A stretch of DNA of 64,000 nt, taken from positions 620,001-684,000 of the forward strand of contig NZ_CP108095.1 of NCBI RefSeq assembly GCF_036194065.1, read 5' to 3'. Positions 44,225 through 57,864 of this stretch are shown one piece after another. Both the position numbers and the translations under genes were made by a program. This DNA comes from Streptomyces sp. NBC_00239 (GTDB lineage: Bacteria > Actinomycetota > Actinomycetes > Streptomycetales > Streptomycetaceae). Positions within the stretch are counted from its first letter, which is position 1. The number at the start of each line of letters is the position of its first letter. The notes beneath the pieces were generated by a model that saw only the letters and a list, made by a program, of their open reading frames with translations, was not told the origin of the DNA and did no database searches.

Positions 44225-45088
44225 GTGTCCGTCGCGACGAAGGAGACCATCGCCCCCCGGTTCGGCCGGCGCGGGCGGGCCGTGGCGGGGCTGCTGGCGG
44301 CCTGCCATCCGGTTCCGGCCGCCGCGGTGACCCTGTTGGCGATCGCGCTGGCCGTGGCGGTGGGCCGGGGCCCCGCCGGAGCGGCCCTCACCGGCGGCGC
44401 GGTGGCGGCCGGCCAGCTCTCGGTGGGCTGGTGCAACGACCGGGTCGACATGCACCGCGACACCGCGACGCGCCGGTCTGACAAGCCGCTGGTCGCGGGC
44501 CTCGTACGGCCCGGCGCGGTGACCGCCGCCGCGCTCGGGGCGCTGCTGCTGTGCACGGTGCTCTCGCTGGCCTGCGGGCCGCTCGCGGGGGCCGCGCACC
44601 TGTGCGGGGTGGCGGCGGCCTGGGCGTACAACCTCAGGCTGAAGGCCACCGCGGCCTCGTGGCTCCCCTACTGCCTGGCCTTCGGCCTGCTGCCCGCGTT
44701 CGTCACGCTCGCCCTGCCCGGCGCGCCGTGGCCGCCGCTGTGGCTGATGGCCGGCGCCGCCCTGCTCGGCGCGGGGGCGCACGTCGCCAACGTATTGCCC
44801 GACATCGGGGACGACCTGGCCACCGGGGTTCGCGGGCTGCCGCAGCGGCTCGGGGCCCGCCGTTCGGGGGCGCTGGCCGCGTTCCTCGTCCTCGGCTCTG
44901 CCCTGGCGCTCGTGGCCGGACCGCCGGGGCGGGTGAGCCCGTACGGCTGGGGGCTGCTGGCGGTCACGACCGGCGCGGGGCTGTTCGCGGCCGCTCGGCC
45001 GGCGGGCCGGGTTCCGTTCCACGCGACGCTCGTGATCGCGGGCGCCGATGTGGCGCTCGTCGTGGTGGCGGGCGCGGGGCTGCGCTGA
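44225..45088 (+). CDS. UbiA-family prenyltransferase
   Basis: The 287-residue polytopic protein shows the two Asp-rich motifs of the family: NDRVDMHRD near residue 76 (NDxxDxxxD) and DIGDDLATG near 197. It attaches an isoprenoid or other alkyl group to an aromatic ring in the membrane. It starts with GTG at 44225 and diverges from the type III PKS gene only 78 bases away, so the two share a promoter region. It may prenylate the PKS product or make a quinone. Its exact substrate is unknown. Confidence 0.85.
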   Translation: MSVATKETIAPRFGRRGRAVAGLLAACHPVPAAAVTLLAIALAVAVGRGPAGAALTGGAVAAGQLSVGWCNDRVDMHRDTATRRSDKPLVAGLVRPGAVTAAALGALLLCTVLSLACGPLAGAAHLCGVAAAWAYNLRLKATAASWLPYCLAFGLLPAFVTLALPGAPWPPLWLMAGAALLGAGAHVANVLPDIGDDLATGVRGLPQRLGARRSGALAAFLVLGSALALVAGPPGRVSPYGWGLLAVTTGAGLFAAARPAGRVPFHATLVIAGADVALVVVAGAGLR

Positions 45089-45292
45089 CCGGTCGCGTCC
45101 GCACGGTCGACCGTGCGTTGTCCCGCCGCGTCGGCTCTTCAAGGCGGTTACCCGCCAACGAAAGCGGAATTTACCGGGGTCTCGGCCAAGTTTCGCGTGC
45201 GCCCCTGCGCGCCCCCCGAAGTGACGTTCCATCATCCCCTGCCCGGGGCAGCCGCGTGGTGCTGTTCGTTCGTCTACCGAGGAGAGCGCACG

Positions 45293-45901
45293 ATGACGAA
45301 GGTCCTGGTCCTGCACAGCGCCCGTCTGGTCCGGTCGGCACTGGCCTCCCTGCTGAGATCCGAAGGGTCGTTCGAAGTCACCTCGGCGGGCTGGCGGACC
45401 GCGGCCCGCCAGGCGGAGTCCTTACGACCGGACGTGACGGTCGTCGACCTCGACTGTCCGGGGACGACGGCCGTGCTGGCCGGCAGCGCGGGCCCGGACC
45501 GCCAGGTCCTCGGGTCCCCGTCCTCGGTCCTGGTGCTCGCGTCGACCGGCGCGCCCGGTTCCCTGCACCGGGCCTTCCGGGCCGAGGCCCGCGGGTACGT
45601 CGACAAGGCCGGCTCGCCGGGGCGCCTCGTGCGGGCCGTGCGGAAGGTCGCCGCCGGAGAACGGTTCATCGACGCCTCGCTGGCCACCGCCTTCATGGAG
45701 GCCGACCCGGTACCGCTCAGCCCGCGAGAACTGAGCGTGCTGGCACGGGCCGCGGAGGGCGACTCCACCGTCGAGATCGCCCGCGCCCTGCACCTGGCGA
45801 GCGGAACGGTGCGCAACTACATGGCCGCCGCGACCCGCAAGACCGGCGCGCGCAACCTCATCGACGCGATCCGGATTTCCCGGCGGGCGGGCTGGGTGTG
45901 A
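45293..45901 (+). CDS. ramR: SapB locus response regulator RamR
   Basis: The 202-residue regulator has a receiver-like domain and a LuxR-type C-terminal HTH (LSPRELSVLARAAEGDSTVE, then IARALHLASGTVRNYMAAAT). It starts at ATG behind GGAGAG. The N-terminal stretch MTKVLVLHSARLVRSA lacks the usual Asp/Glu pair of the acidic pocket, although VVDLDCPG keeps an Asp at the acceptor region, so phosphorylation may be unusual. Codon 44 is TTA (45422-45424). It converges with ramB and is expected to activate ramC-ramS-ramA-ramB. Confidence 0.88.
   Translation: MTKVLVLHSARLVRSALASLLRSEGSFEVTSAGWRTAARQAESLRPDVTVVDLDCPGTTAVLAGSAGPDRQVLGSPSSVLVLASTGAPGSLHRAFRAEARGYVDKAGSPGRLVRAVRKVAAGERFIDASLATAFMEADPVPLSPRELSVLARAAEGDSTVEIARALHLASGTVRNYMAAATRKTGARNLIDAIRISRRAGWV
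45422..45424 (+). other. TTA leucine codon in ramR
   Basis: The in-frame TTA is codon 44 of ramR (ESLRPD). In Streptomyces it requires the bldA tRNA, so SapB production here may depend on bldA through translation of its activator. Confidence 0.9.
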
Positions 45902-45921
45902 TCCGCGGTCGCCGCCGCGGA
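45902..45921. terminator. Small hairpin between ramR and ramB
   Basis: Arms TCCGCGG (45902-45908) and CCGCGGA (45915-45921) form a seven-base stem in the short gap between these convergent genes. Confidence 0.4.
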
Positions 45922-45937
45922 CGGCGCGCGCGACGCG

Positions 45938-47704
45938 TCATCCGTCCGCGGACCGGTTCCACTTCCCCACCAGGTCGCGGTACAGGGCCGACCGGGTCGT
46001 GAGTTCCTCGTGCGTGCCGCACACGGCGCGGGTCCCGTCGAGGACGAGGACCCGGTCGGCGCGGGCCGCCGAGGACACGCGGTGGGCGACGACGACGAGG
46101 GTGCCGGGACGGGCGGCGAGGGCCCGTTCGGCACGCTCCTCCGCTCGCGGGTCCAGGTGGCAGGTGGCCTCGTCGAGCAGCAGCAGCGGTGCCGACGAGA
46201 GGTAGGCGGCGGCGAGCGCGAGGAGCTGGCTCTCTCCTCGGGACAGCAGCCGGGGGGACACCTCGCCGTCCAGGCCGCCGAGCCGCTCCACGAGGTCTTC
46301 CATCGCCAGGGCGCGGACGGCCCGCCGCACCTCGGCGTCCCCCGGCGTGCCGGCGCCCGGGGACGGGGACAGGTGGGTCAGGTTCTCCCGCACGGTGCCG
46401 GTGAACACGTAGGCCTGCTGCGGCAGCAGGGTCCGTCGCGGGTCCGGTCCGGTGGGACCGTTCGTGCGGCGGGCGGCCGTGCCGGCGACGAGGACGGCGC
46501 CCGCGTCGGGTGACAGCATCCCGGCGAGCAGGGCGGTGAGCGTGGACTTGCCGATGCCGCTGGGCCCGACGACGGCGAGGTGCTCCCCCGGCCGCACCAC
46601 CAGGTCGAGGGCGTCGATCACGGGAACCGCGCCGGGGCCGTAGGCGAAGGTGGCCCCCCGCAGCTCGGCCGCGGCGTCCTGTCGGCCCGCTTGGACGAGC
46701 GCATGCGGCTCCGTCGCCCGGCTCCCGTCCGGGCCGGGCGGCAACGGCCGGCAGAAGCGCTCGACGACCACCAGCAGGCGGGTGCCGGCCGACCCCAAGG
46801 CCGTCATCAGCGAGTCGACGGCGGGCAGCAGCGCCTGCACCACGTACAGGAAGCCGCCGGCGAGCGCGCCGGCGGTGATGCCGCGACCGAGCAGCCAGGG
46901 CGTCGCGGCGAGCAGTGCGATCACCGGCAGCCGGCCGGCCGCGCCCAGGGACAGGGTGCGCAGGGCGGCCCAGCGCGCGAGCGTGCGCGACCACCGTTCC
47001 TGGGCGGCGATCAGGGGCTCCACCCGCGCCCGCGCCTGCGTCCCGCCCCCGCAGGCGACGATGTCGCGCAGGCCCTCCGCCACCGCCCCCACCCGGCCCG
47101 ACAGCGCTTCGTCGGTGTCCAGGCAGCGGCGCTGTACGGAGGCCATGGGGCGGAGCGTGGCCAGGAAGGCGAGCGTGCCCAGCATCAGCGGGGGCACCAC
47201 GATCAGCAGCAGGACGGGGGCGAGGGCGGCCATGCCCGCGAAGGCGCCCACGGCGGTGAACACGAACGAGCGGGTCGTCAGCAACAGCCCCGCGAACGAG
47301 TCCCTGGCCATCTCCGTCTGCTGGGTCAGCCGTGACACCGCCCCCGTGTCGGGGGCGTGCGCCGGGGCGGCGACCGCGCTGTCCAGTGCCTGCCGCACGG
47401 CCCGCCGGACCAGGCCGTCCCGGAGCGGCTCCACGAGGCCGGCGAGTCCCGCGAACACGCCGCGCAGCGCGAACCCGCCGAGCAGCGCGCCCACCGCGGC
47501 GGCGGTCAGCCAGGCGAGACCGGTGGCGGTACGGCCGGCGAGGAAACCGTCGTCGAGGGCCCGGGCCACCGCGTAGCCGCCGAGGAACGTGTGCGCGGAT
47601 TCGAGGAGCGACCACGCCGCGAGGCGTCCCACGGCGCCCTTGTGCCCGCGCAGGAACCGCCGGGCCTCGGGGGCCACCCGGCGCCAGGTCTCGCCCTCGG
47701 TCAC
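45938..47704 (-). CDS. ramB: ABC exporter subunit RamB (permease-ATPase fusion)
   Basis: This 588-residue half-transporter has an N-terminal membrane domain of about six helices (residues 20-310) and a C-terminal ATPase. Its Walker A is GPSGIGKSTL, the signature loop is LLSRGESQLLALAA (degenerate from LSGGQ) and Walker B is LLLLDEATCHLD with the catalytic Glu intact. It starts at GTG, overlapping the stop of ramA (GTGA). It is predicted to form a heterodimer with RamA for SapB export. Confidence 0.9.
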   Translation of the reverse strand: MTEGETWRRVAPEARRFLRGHKGAVGRLAAWSLLESAHTFLGGYAVARALDDGFLAGRTATGLAWLTAAAVGALLGGFALRGVFAGLAGLVEPLRDGLVRRAVRQALDSAVAAPAHAPDTGAVSRLTQQTEMARDSFAGLLLTTRSFVFTAVGAFAGMAALAPVLLLIVVPPLMLGTLAFLATLRPMASVQRRCLDTDEALSGRVGAVAEGLRDIVACGGGTQARARVEPLIAAQERWSRTLARWAALRTLSLGAAGRLPVIALLAATPWLLGRGITAGALAGGFLYVVQALLPAVDSLMTALGSAGTRLLVVVERFCRPLPPGPDGSRATEPHALVQAGRQDAAAELRGATFAYGPGAVPVIDALDLVVRPGEHLAVVGPSGIGKSTLTALLAGMLSPDAGAVLVAGTAARRTNGPTGPDPRRTLLPQQAYVFTGTVRENLTHLSPSPGAGTPGDAEVRRAVRALAMEDLVERLGGLDGEVSPRLLSRGESQLLALAAAYLSSAPLLLLDEATCHLDPRAEERAERALAARPGTLVVVAHRVSSAARADRVLVLDGTRAVCGTHEELTTRSALYRDLVGKWNRSADG

Positions 47705-49602
47705 CGGGCCGCCTCCTGTTTCCCTGGGGGCGTTCCGCGATCGTCCGCGGCCGGGGCGTCGGCCGTCCCGGCCGAGGCTTCCGCTTCGGCTCCCGTCAGG
47801 ACGCCTTCGGTTCCCGTCAGGGCGTCATCGGTTCCGGTGAGGGCGTCTTCGGCTCCCGGCAGGGCGTCCGCGGCGAACACCGCCCGGTAGGCGGGGTCGT
47901 GCCGCCACAGCTCGTCGTGGGCGCCGGCCGCCCGTATCCGCCCGTCCTCCAGCCATACGACGAGATCGGCGCGGGCCGCGGACGAGAGGCGGTGCGCGAC
48001 CACGATCCGGGTGCCGGGCCGGACCTCGTGGGTGAGCGCCCGCTCGACCTCGCGGGCGGTGACGGTGTCGAGGCTGGAAGTGGCGTCGTCCAGCACGAGC
48101 AGTCGGCCGGCGCGGCAGAACGCCCGGGCCAGACCGAGGCGTTGGAGCTCGCCCCCGGACATGGGGGCGTCGGTGAGACGGGTCGCGTACCCGTGGGGGA
48201 GGCGGCGTACGAACACGTCGGCGCCGGCCGCACGGGACGCGGCACGTACCGCGTCCGGGCCGGGGTCGGGGCCCGCGCCGAAGCCGATCGCGTCGTCGAC
48301 CGTGTCCCCGAAGAGCACGGGCCGGTCGAAGGCGTACCCGACCTCGCGGCGCAGGGCCAGCGCGGTCACGTCCCGCAGGGACACGCCGTCCAGCAGCACC
48401 TGGCCCGCGTCCGGGTCGGTGAGCCGGCCTGCCGCGGCGGCGAACAGCGTCTTTCCGGCGCCGGACCGCCCCACCACCGCCACCGTGGAGCCTCCGGGAA
48501 TCACCAGGCTGATGTCCCGCAGCACCGCCGATCCGCCGCGCACCACCCGCACGCCGCGCAGTTCCAGGGTGCCGGGGCCGCCGTCGGGGAACTCCGCGGC
48601 GCCGTGGGCGAGTACGGGCAGTCCCATGAGGGCGGCGGTGCGGCCGGCGGCGGCCCGGCCGCGCACCACGGCCGCCAGCCCGCCGGTGACGGCGCCGATT
48701 CCGGCCGCGAGTCCCGCGTACCTCACGACGGCGAGGAGTTCGCCGACCCCGATGGCCCCGGCCGACAGGCGGATGCCGCCGACGGCGAGGACCGCGTAGA
48801 GGAGCGTCGGCATGAGGACGGCGGACCGGGCCGTGGTGCCGCCGTAGACCTGCCACATGCGCCTGCCCACGGCCGCCAGCTCCGGCAACCGGGCCAGGAT
48901 CCGGGCGCGTTCGCGCTCCGCGGTACCGGCGGCGGCGATCGTGCGCGCCCCGGCCAGGGCCTCGACGAGGCGGCCGGCGGTCGCGAGCTGGACCTGTTGG
49001 TAGCGGCCGACGATGGTGCGGGTGTCGCGGGCGAAGGCCCTGAGCAGGAGCAGCAGCAGCGGAACGCCCGCGAGGAAGGCGAGCGCCGTCCACAGGTCGA
49101 TGAGGAAGAGCGCGGCGACCGCACCGAGGGGCGGCAGCAGTGCGGCGAGGGCGTGCGCGACGGCGGCCGGCACCTTCCCGGCCTCGGCGGCGTGCGCGGT
49201 CAGCCGTGCGGCGGTCTCGCCCGGGGCGTGACGGGCCGCGTGGTGCGGGGCCGTCCGCAGCAGCCGGGACAGCCCGAGCCTGCGCAGCAGGGCGGTGGAG
49301 CGGCCGTCCACCACTCCGGTCAGCTGGGCGGCGGCCGCGTCCAGCGCCACTTCGGCCGCGATGACCGCGGCGCACAGCAGGGTCCAGGCGGGGCCGGACG
49401 GGTCCCGGCGCAGCAGCAGGTCCAGGGTGTGGCCGAGGAGCGCGGGTTCGGCGAGCGCCGCCGCGGCGGCGGCCACCGCGCATCCGAGGACGGCGGCGGT
49501 CCGCCCGGCGCTGTGCCGGGCCGCCGCCACCAGGGCCCGGTCGGCGGTGCGCGCCACGGCCGTTGCCCGCGCCGGGTCGGCGGCCGCCTCGGGGTGACTC
49601 AT
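47701..49602 (-). CDS. ramA: ABC exporter subunit RamA (permease-ATPase fusion)
   Basis: The 633-residue half-transporter has about six membrane helices and an ATPase with Walker A GRSGAGKTLF, an intact signature MSGGELQRLGLARA, and Walker B LLVLDDATSSLD, in which the catalytic Glu is replaced by Asp. The degenerate features complement those of RamB, so one of the two shared ATP sites should be impaired. The C-terminal tail has an imperfect seven-residue repeat (ALTGTDDALTGTEGVLTGAE, encoded near 47797-47859). It follows ramS after a hairpin. Confidence 0.9.
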   Translation of the reverse strand: MSHPEAAADPARATAVARTADRALVAAARHSAGRTAAVLGCAVAAAAAALAEPALLGHTLDLLLRRDPSGPAWTLLCAAVIAAEVALDAAAAQLTGVVDGRSTALLRRLGLSRLLRTAPHHAARHAPGETAARLTAHAAEAGKVPAAVAHALAALLPPLGAVAALFLIDLWTALAFLAGVPLLLLLLRAFARDTRTIVGRYQQVQLATAGRLVEALAGARTIAAAGTAERERARILARLPELAAVGRRMWQVYGGTTARSAVLMPTLLYAVLAVGGIRLSAGAIGVGELLAVVRYAGLAAGIGAVTGGLAAVVRGRAAAGRTAALMGLPVLAHGAAEFPDGGPGTLELRGVRVVRGGSAVLRDISLVIPGGSTVAVVGRSGAGKTLFAAAAGRLTDPDAGQVLLDGVSLRDVTALALRREVGYAFDRPVLFGDTVDDAIGFGAGPDPGPDAVRAASRAAGADVFVRRLPHGYATRLTDAPMSGGELQRLGLARAFCRAGRLLVLDDATSSLDTVTAREVERALTHEVRPGTRIVVAHRLSSAARADLVVWLEDGRIRAAGAHDELWRHDPAYRAVFAADALPGAEDALTGTDDALTGTEGVLTGAEAEASAGTADAPAADDRGTPPGKQEAAR

Positions 49603-49628
49603 CGGCGGATGCCTCCAGGGATGGGGTG

Positions 49629-49658
49629 CGGGCCCGGGCGCCTGAGCGCCCGGGCCCG
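49629..49658 (-). terminator. Intercistronic hairpin after ramS
   Basis: A 13-base perfect stem (CGGGCCCGGGCGC at 49629-49641, complement at 49646-49658) with loop CTGA lies 13 bases past the ramS stop and before ramA. It probably works as a partial terminator or RNA-stabilising structure that makes precursor mRNA more abundant than exporter mRNA. Confidence 0.7.
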
Positions 49659-49670
49659 AGGTGACCTAGA

Positions 49671-49807
49671 TCAGTTACAGGTCGTGATGCTCAGGCTGCT
49701 GTCACCGCAGAGCAGCAGGCTGGCCCGGCTGCCGCCGCCACCGCCGTACATCGCGCCCTCGGTGATCTCTTCCTTCGGGGTCTCCATCGACTGGAGGTCA
49801 AGAAGCG

Positions 49808-49811
<4 letters not shown>
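49671..49811 (-). CDS. ramS: SapB precursor peptide RamS (class III lanthipeptide)
   Basis: This 46-residue precursor starts MTLLDLQSMETPKEE, the typical class III leader. It ends with a core reading SRASLLLCGDSSLSITTCN, identical at these residues to S. coelicolor SapB as I recall it. The labionin pattern Ser-x2-Ser-x3-Cys occurs twice (S28-S31-C35 and S38-S41-C45). Five Gly (residues 23-27) form a linker at the leader-core junction. Where S. coelicolor has Thr at the first core position, this peptide has Gly. The ATG overlaps the stop of ramC (ATGA). Confidence 0.96.
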
Positions 49812-54972
<5,161 letters not shown>

Positions 54973-55001
54973 GCCCGACCCGACCCGACCCCTAGCCCGA
55001 T

Positions 55002-55051
55002 GTCCCGGTCGGCCGCCGCCCGTCAGCCGCGGCGCGTCGGCCGACCGGGAC
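55002..55051. terminator. Terminator between katG and the following gene
   Basis: A 14-base perfect inverted repeat, GTCCCGGTCGGCCG (55002-55015) and its complement (55038-55051), encloses a 22-base loop between convergent genes. Confidence 0.6.
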
Positions 55052-55102
55052 GTCATCAACGACCGGCCGTGCCGGAAGGAGCCGACGGCCGCGCTTTCGC
55101 CG

Positions 55103-55402
55103 TCACGGCTCCAGGTGGCTGAACCCCACCTCGAAGTGTTCGACCGAGACGATCTGCTGGCCTTCGCGCCGTGCGGATTCCTCCCGGATGCGGGCGGCGT
55201 GGTCCTCGCTCGCCCGCATGGCCTGCTCGTCCTCCCACAGGGTCAGCGATACGGCCGTGCCGGAAGCCCGGTCGATCAGGTAGTAGACGCCCCGGAAGCC
55301 CGGAAGCTCCCGGACTTGACCGACCACTGCTTCCGAATTCGCGGTCATGTCTCCCCCTGCAGGAACGGGTGATCCCTGGTAGGTGCTCAGTCTCGCGAAC
55401 AT
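55103..55402 (-). CDS. Antibiotic biosynthesis monooxygenase-like small protein
   Basis: This 99-residue protein (MFARLSTYQGSPVPAG...) has the ferredoxin-like fold pattern of ABM proteins, with GFRGVYYLIDRASGTAVSLT and LWEDEQAMRASEDHAARIRE. ABM proteins form dimers and include quinone-forming monooxygenases and haem-degrading enzymes, but no catalytic residue can be assigned here. The ATG at 55402 is behind AAGGAC. It lies in a tail-to-tail arrangement with katG and near a GMC oxidoreductase. Confidence 0.75.
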   Translation of the reverse strand: MFARLSTYQGSPVPAGGDMTANSEAVVGQVRELPGFRGVYYLIDRASGTAVSLTLWEDEQAMRASEDHAARIREESARREGQQIVSVEHFEVGFSHLEP

Positions 55403-55564
55403 GGCTGACGGTCCTTCCCTGCCGGCCACCGGTCAGGAGACGGGCAGCTCCACGACCAGGGTGCTCCGGGAGAGCGTCCGCCGCATGCCGACAGGAGGGG
55501 ACCTTCGCTCGGTGACCGACCGCACCGCAGCGTGTACCCCGGTTCGATCGGAGCGGTGGCGGGT

Positions 55565-57457
55565 TCAGGCGGTGCCGGTCAGGATGTCCTGGCTGGCCTT
55601 CTCCGCCAGGAGGAGGACGGAGGCCATCAGGAACAGGCCCGGGATGCGGGGGAAGGCGGAGGCGTCGACGACCCGGAGGTTCGACGTGCCGTGCACGCGC
55701 AGCCGGCTGTCCAGGACCGAACCGGCGCGGCCGGCCGGACCGATGGCCGTGGTGCACGAGGCGTGGTGGCCCCAGGCCTCACGCCGGATCCAGGCGGCGA
55801 GCTGGGCGTCCGTCGCGACGCGGGGGCCGGGGACGACCTCGGTCATCGGATCGGCGAGGCCGACCTTGCGGTTCATGCTGCGGATCGAACGGACCGCTTC
55901 GATCATCGCCGCCACGTCCTCGTCGCCGGCCCGGCCGTCGTCCATGGAGCGGAAGTTGATGTCCGGCTGGACCGTCGCGTCGGCCGAGGCCAGTCGTACG
56001 GTCCCGGAGCGGTTGGCCGCGTAGCCCTTGAGGACCAGCCAGCTGACGTGCCGCTTGTCCTTGACCGCCTTGGTGTCGAAGCCCGGTACGTATCCGGCGA
56101 AGTTGCCGGGTGCGGCGAAGACGAACAGCTCCGGGTGGGCCGAGCCGCGCGAGTACCGCCGCTTGATCCCGGTGGCGATCCCGTTGGAGGCGTACGGGGC
56201 GGCACGCCGCCTCAGCGGGTCGCGCCACTCCGTCAGGCAGGGATCGTCCCGGTCGCGGAACTCGCACGCGGCGATGGCCGCGAGGTCGTGCCGGAGCTCG
56301 GAGACCACGGAGACCTCGTACCGGTCCTGCAGGTTGCCGCCCACACCGGGCAGGTCGAGGACGGGTGTGATGCCACGGGCCGTGAGGTGGTCGCGGGGGC
56401 CGATCCCCGACAGCATCAGCAGCTGGGGGGTGTTGAAGGCGCCGCCCGCGACCACCACTTCACGGGTGACGCGCACGGTGCGGCGCAGGGACGCGCGCTC
56501 GGCCTCGCCGAGCGGTCGGGCGTCCGCGAACGCGCCGTAGAGGTGCCGGCCGACCAGGAACTCCACCGCGGTGGCCCGCAGGGCCCCGCCCGCGTCCTCG
56601 CACACGATCCGTTCGGCGAGGGCGTCGGTGGCCAGGGTCAGGCGGGTGGGATGGCGGGCCTGGACGTCGAGCAGGCGCTCTCGGACGGCGTGGCGACGCC
56701 CGGCGAGCGCGGTCATCGGGGTCGCGAACACGCCTTGGGCGCTGCGGTCGACGTTCGCCTTGGAGTTCACGTCGGGGTCGAACGGGGAGGCCACCGCCCC
56801 CGCGGGCAGCGGCTCGGTGTTCGCTCCCAGCGCCATGGCGTCGAGGAACGGGTCGCGCAGGGCCAGCAACGGGCTCGACCGTTCGACGTGTTGCCAGGAC
56901 AGCACCTTCTTCCAGTGCACGTCCCACATGGTCTGCGGGTCCCATCCCCGGTCCCCGGTCAGGTCCCGGATGTACGCCCAGTCCGAGTGCTCGGGGTACA
57001 TGAGGATCATGGCGTTGTGTGCGGTGCAGCCGCCGAGGGTCGCGGCACGCGGGTAGAGGACGCCCCTGCCCGGGACCCACTGGCTGCCGTGTGCGGCGTC
57101 GTCGGTGTAGTGGCGCACCCACATGTCCCAGCTGACCTCGGGATCGCGGGCGGCCTTGAGGTTGAACGAAGGGACCTCGTAGTACGTCTGGTTGCCCTGG
57201 GGCGGGCCCGCTTCCAGGACCAGGACCGAGTGTCCGGCTTCGGCGAGGTTCGCGGCGACGCTGCCGCCTCCCGGGCCCGATCCGATCACGAGGTACTCGA
57301 CCTCGTCGGGCAGGTCCGCGCCGGGGAGAGCGGCGCGGGCGACGGCCGCCTTCGCGGCCGGCAGAGCGGCGGTGCCGGCCAGTGCCGCGCCGACGGCGGT
57401 GCCGAGGACCGCACGGCGTCCGGGGCCGGGCGAAGGGACGGGGGATGCGTATGTCAT
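55565..57457 (-). CDS. Tat-exported GMC oxidoreductase, cholesterol oxidase-like
   Basis: The 630-residue protein begins with a twin-arginine-type signal (GRRAVLGTAVGAALAGTAAL). The FAD-binding YLVIGSGPGGGSVAANLAEA follows, with the GMC signature blocks AATLGGCTAHNAMILMY and GGAFNTPQLLMLSGIGP. The catalytic His is in EAWGHHASCTTAIGPAGRAG. It oxidises an alcohol outside the cell and transfers electrons to oxygen or an acceptor. The substrate is not evident. It diverges from the GH5 cellulase gene with 454 bases between and could handle cellulose-derived or other alcohols, but this is only a positional guess. Confidence 0.85.
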   Translation of the reverse strand: MTYASPVPSPGPGRRAVLGTAVGAALAGTAALPAAKAAVARAALPGADLPDEVEYLVIGSGPGGGSVAANLAEAGHSVLVLEAGPPQGNQTYYEVPSFNLKAARDPEVSWDMWVRHYTDDAAHGSQWVPGRGVLYPRAATLGGCTAHNAMILMYPEHSDWAYIRDLTGDRGWDPQTMWDVHWKKVLSWQHVERSSPLLALRDPFLDAMALGANTEPLPAGAVASPFDPDVNSKANVDRSAQGVFATPMTALAGRRHAVRERLLDVQARHPTRLTLATDALAERIVCEDAGGALRATAVEFLVGRHLYGAFADARPLGEAERASLRRTVRVTREVVVAGGAFNTPQLLMLSGIGPRDHLTARGITPVLDLPGVGGNLQDRYEVSVVSELRHDLAAIAACEFRDRDDPCLTEWRDPLRRRAAPYASNGIATGIKRRYSRGSAHPELFVFAAPGNFAGYVPGFDTKAVKDKRHVSWLVLKGYAANRSGTVRLASADATVQPDINFRSMDDGRAGDEDVAAMIEAVRSIRSMNRKVGLADPMTEVVPGPRVATDAQLAAWIRREAWGHHASCTTAIGPAGRAGSVLDSRLRVHGTSNLRVVDASAFPRIPGLFLMASVLLLAEKASQDILTGTA

Positions 57458-57646
57458 GGCCCACCCTTAGCGACCGTTCACGCACCGTGACGAGCGGCGG
57501 CGGTCGGATTAGGGCCGAGCGGCCCACAAATGATCACCCATGCGAGGAGGATTCCGGCCTTCCGCGTTCGAAACTCAGGACCATCCGGGCCCCGACGGCC
57601 AATTTGACGTGCTAAAACGTTCCCGCTCGCGTTCGATTCGGTCGGC

Positions 57647-57688
57647 GGCGTGCGGCGTGCGGCGTGCGGCGTGCGGCGTGCGGCGTGC
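57647..57688 (+). repeat. Tandem heptamer repeat, six copies of GGCGTGC
   Basis: Six perfect, adjacent copies of GGCGTGC fill 57647-57688, just before the CebR operator of the cellulase gene. Such a unit is prone to copy-number change by slippage, so strains may differ here. Confidence 0.85.
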
Positions 57689-57717
57689 GAAGAGCTTGAG
57701 CACGATCCTTGAACCAG

Positions 57718-57731
57718 TGGGAGCGCTCCCA
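57718..57731 (+). promoter_or_regulatory. CebR operator of the cellulase gene
   Basis: The perfect 14-base palindrome TGGGAGCGCTCCCA is the known Streptomyces CebR binding site. CebR releases it when cellobiose or cello-oligosaccharides are present. It lies about 180 bases before the cellulase start. Confidence 0.85.
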
Positions 57732-57850
57732 CTGTGCAGACGGGACGGACCCGCGTCAAGATGCGCGAAGAGTTGAAGGCATACCACGACCGAATCCGCC
57801 AACTCCTCTTTTCCTTGGCGCCGGTTGCCGCTACGGTCGGGCCCAACCAG

Positions 57851-57864
57851 TGGGAGCGATTCCG
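57851..57864 (+). promoter_or_regulatory. Imperfect second CebR-like operator
   Basis: TGGGAGCGATTCCG matches the CebR consensus at 11 of 14 positions and lies 48-61 bases before the cellulase ATG. It shares its upstream bases AACCAG with the perfect site and could be a weak second site. Confidence 0.45.

Noticed and set aside
57647..57688. Heptamer repeats considered as a CRISPR array
   Set aside because: Units are seven bases without spacers and no cas genes are present.
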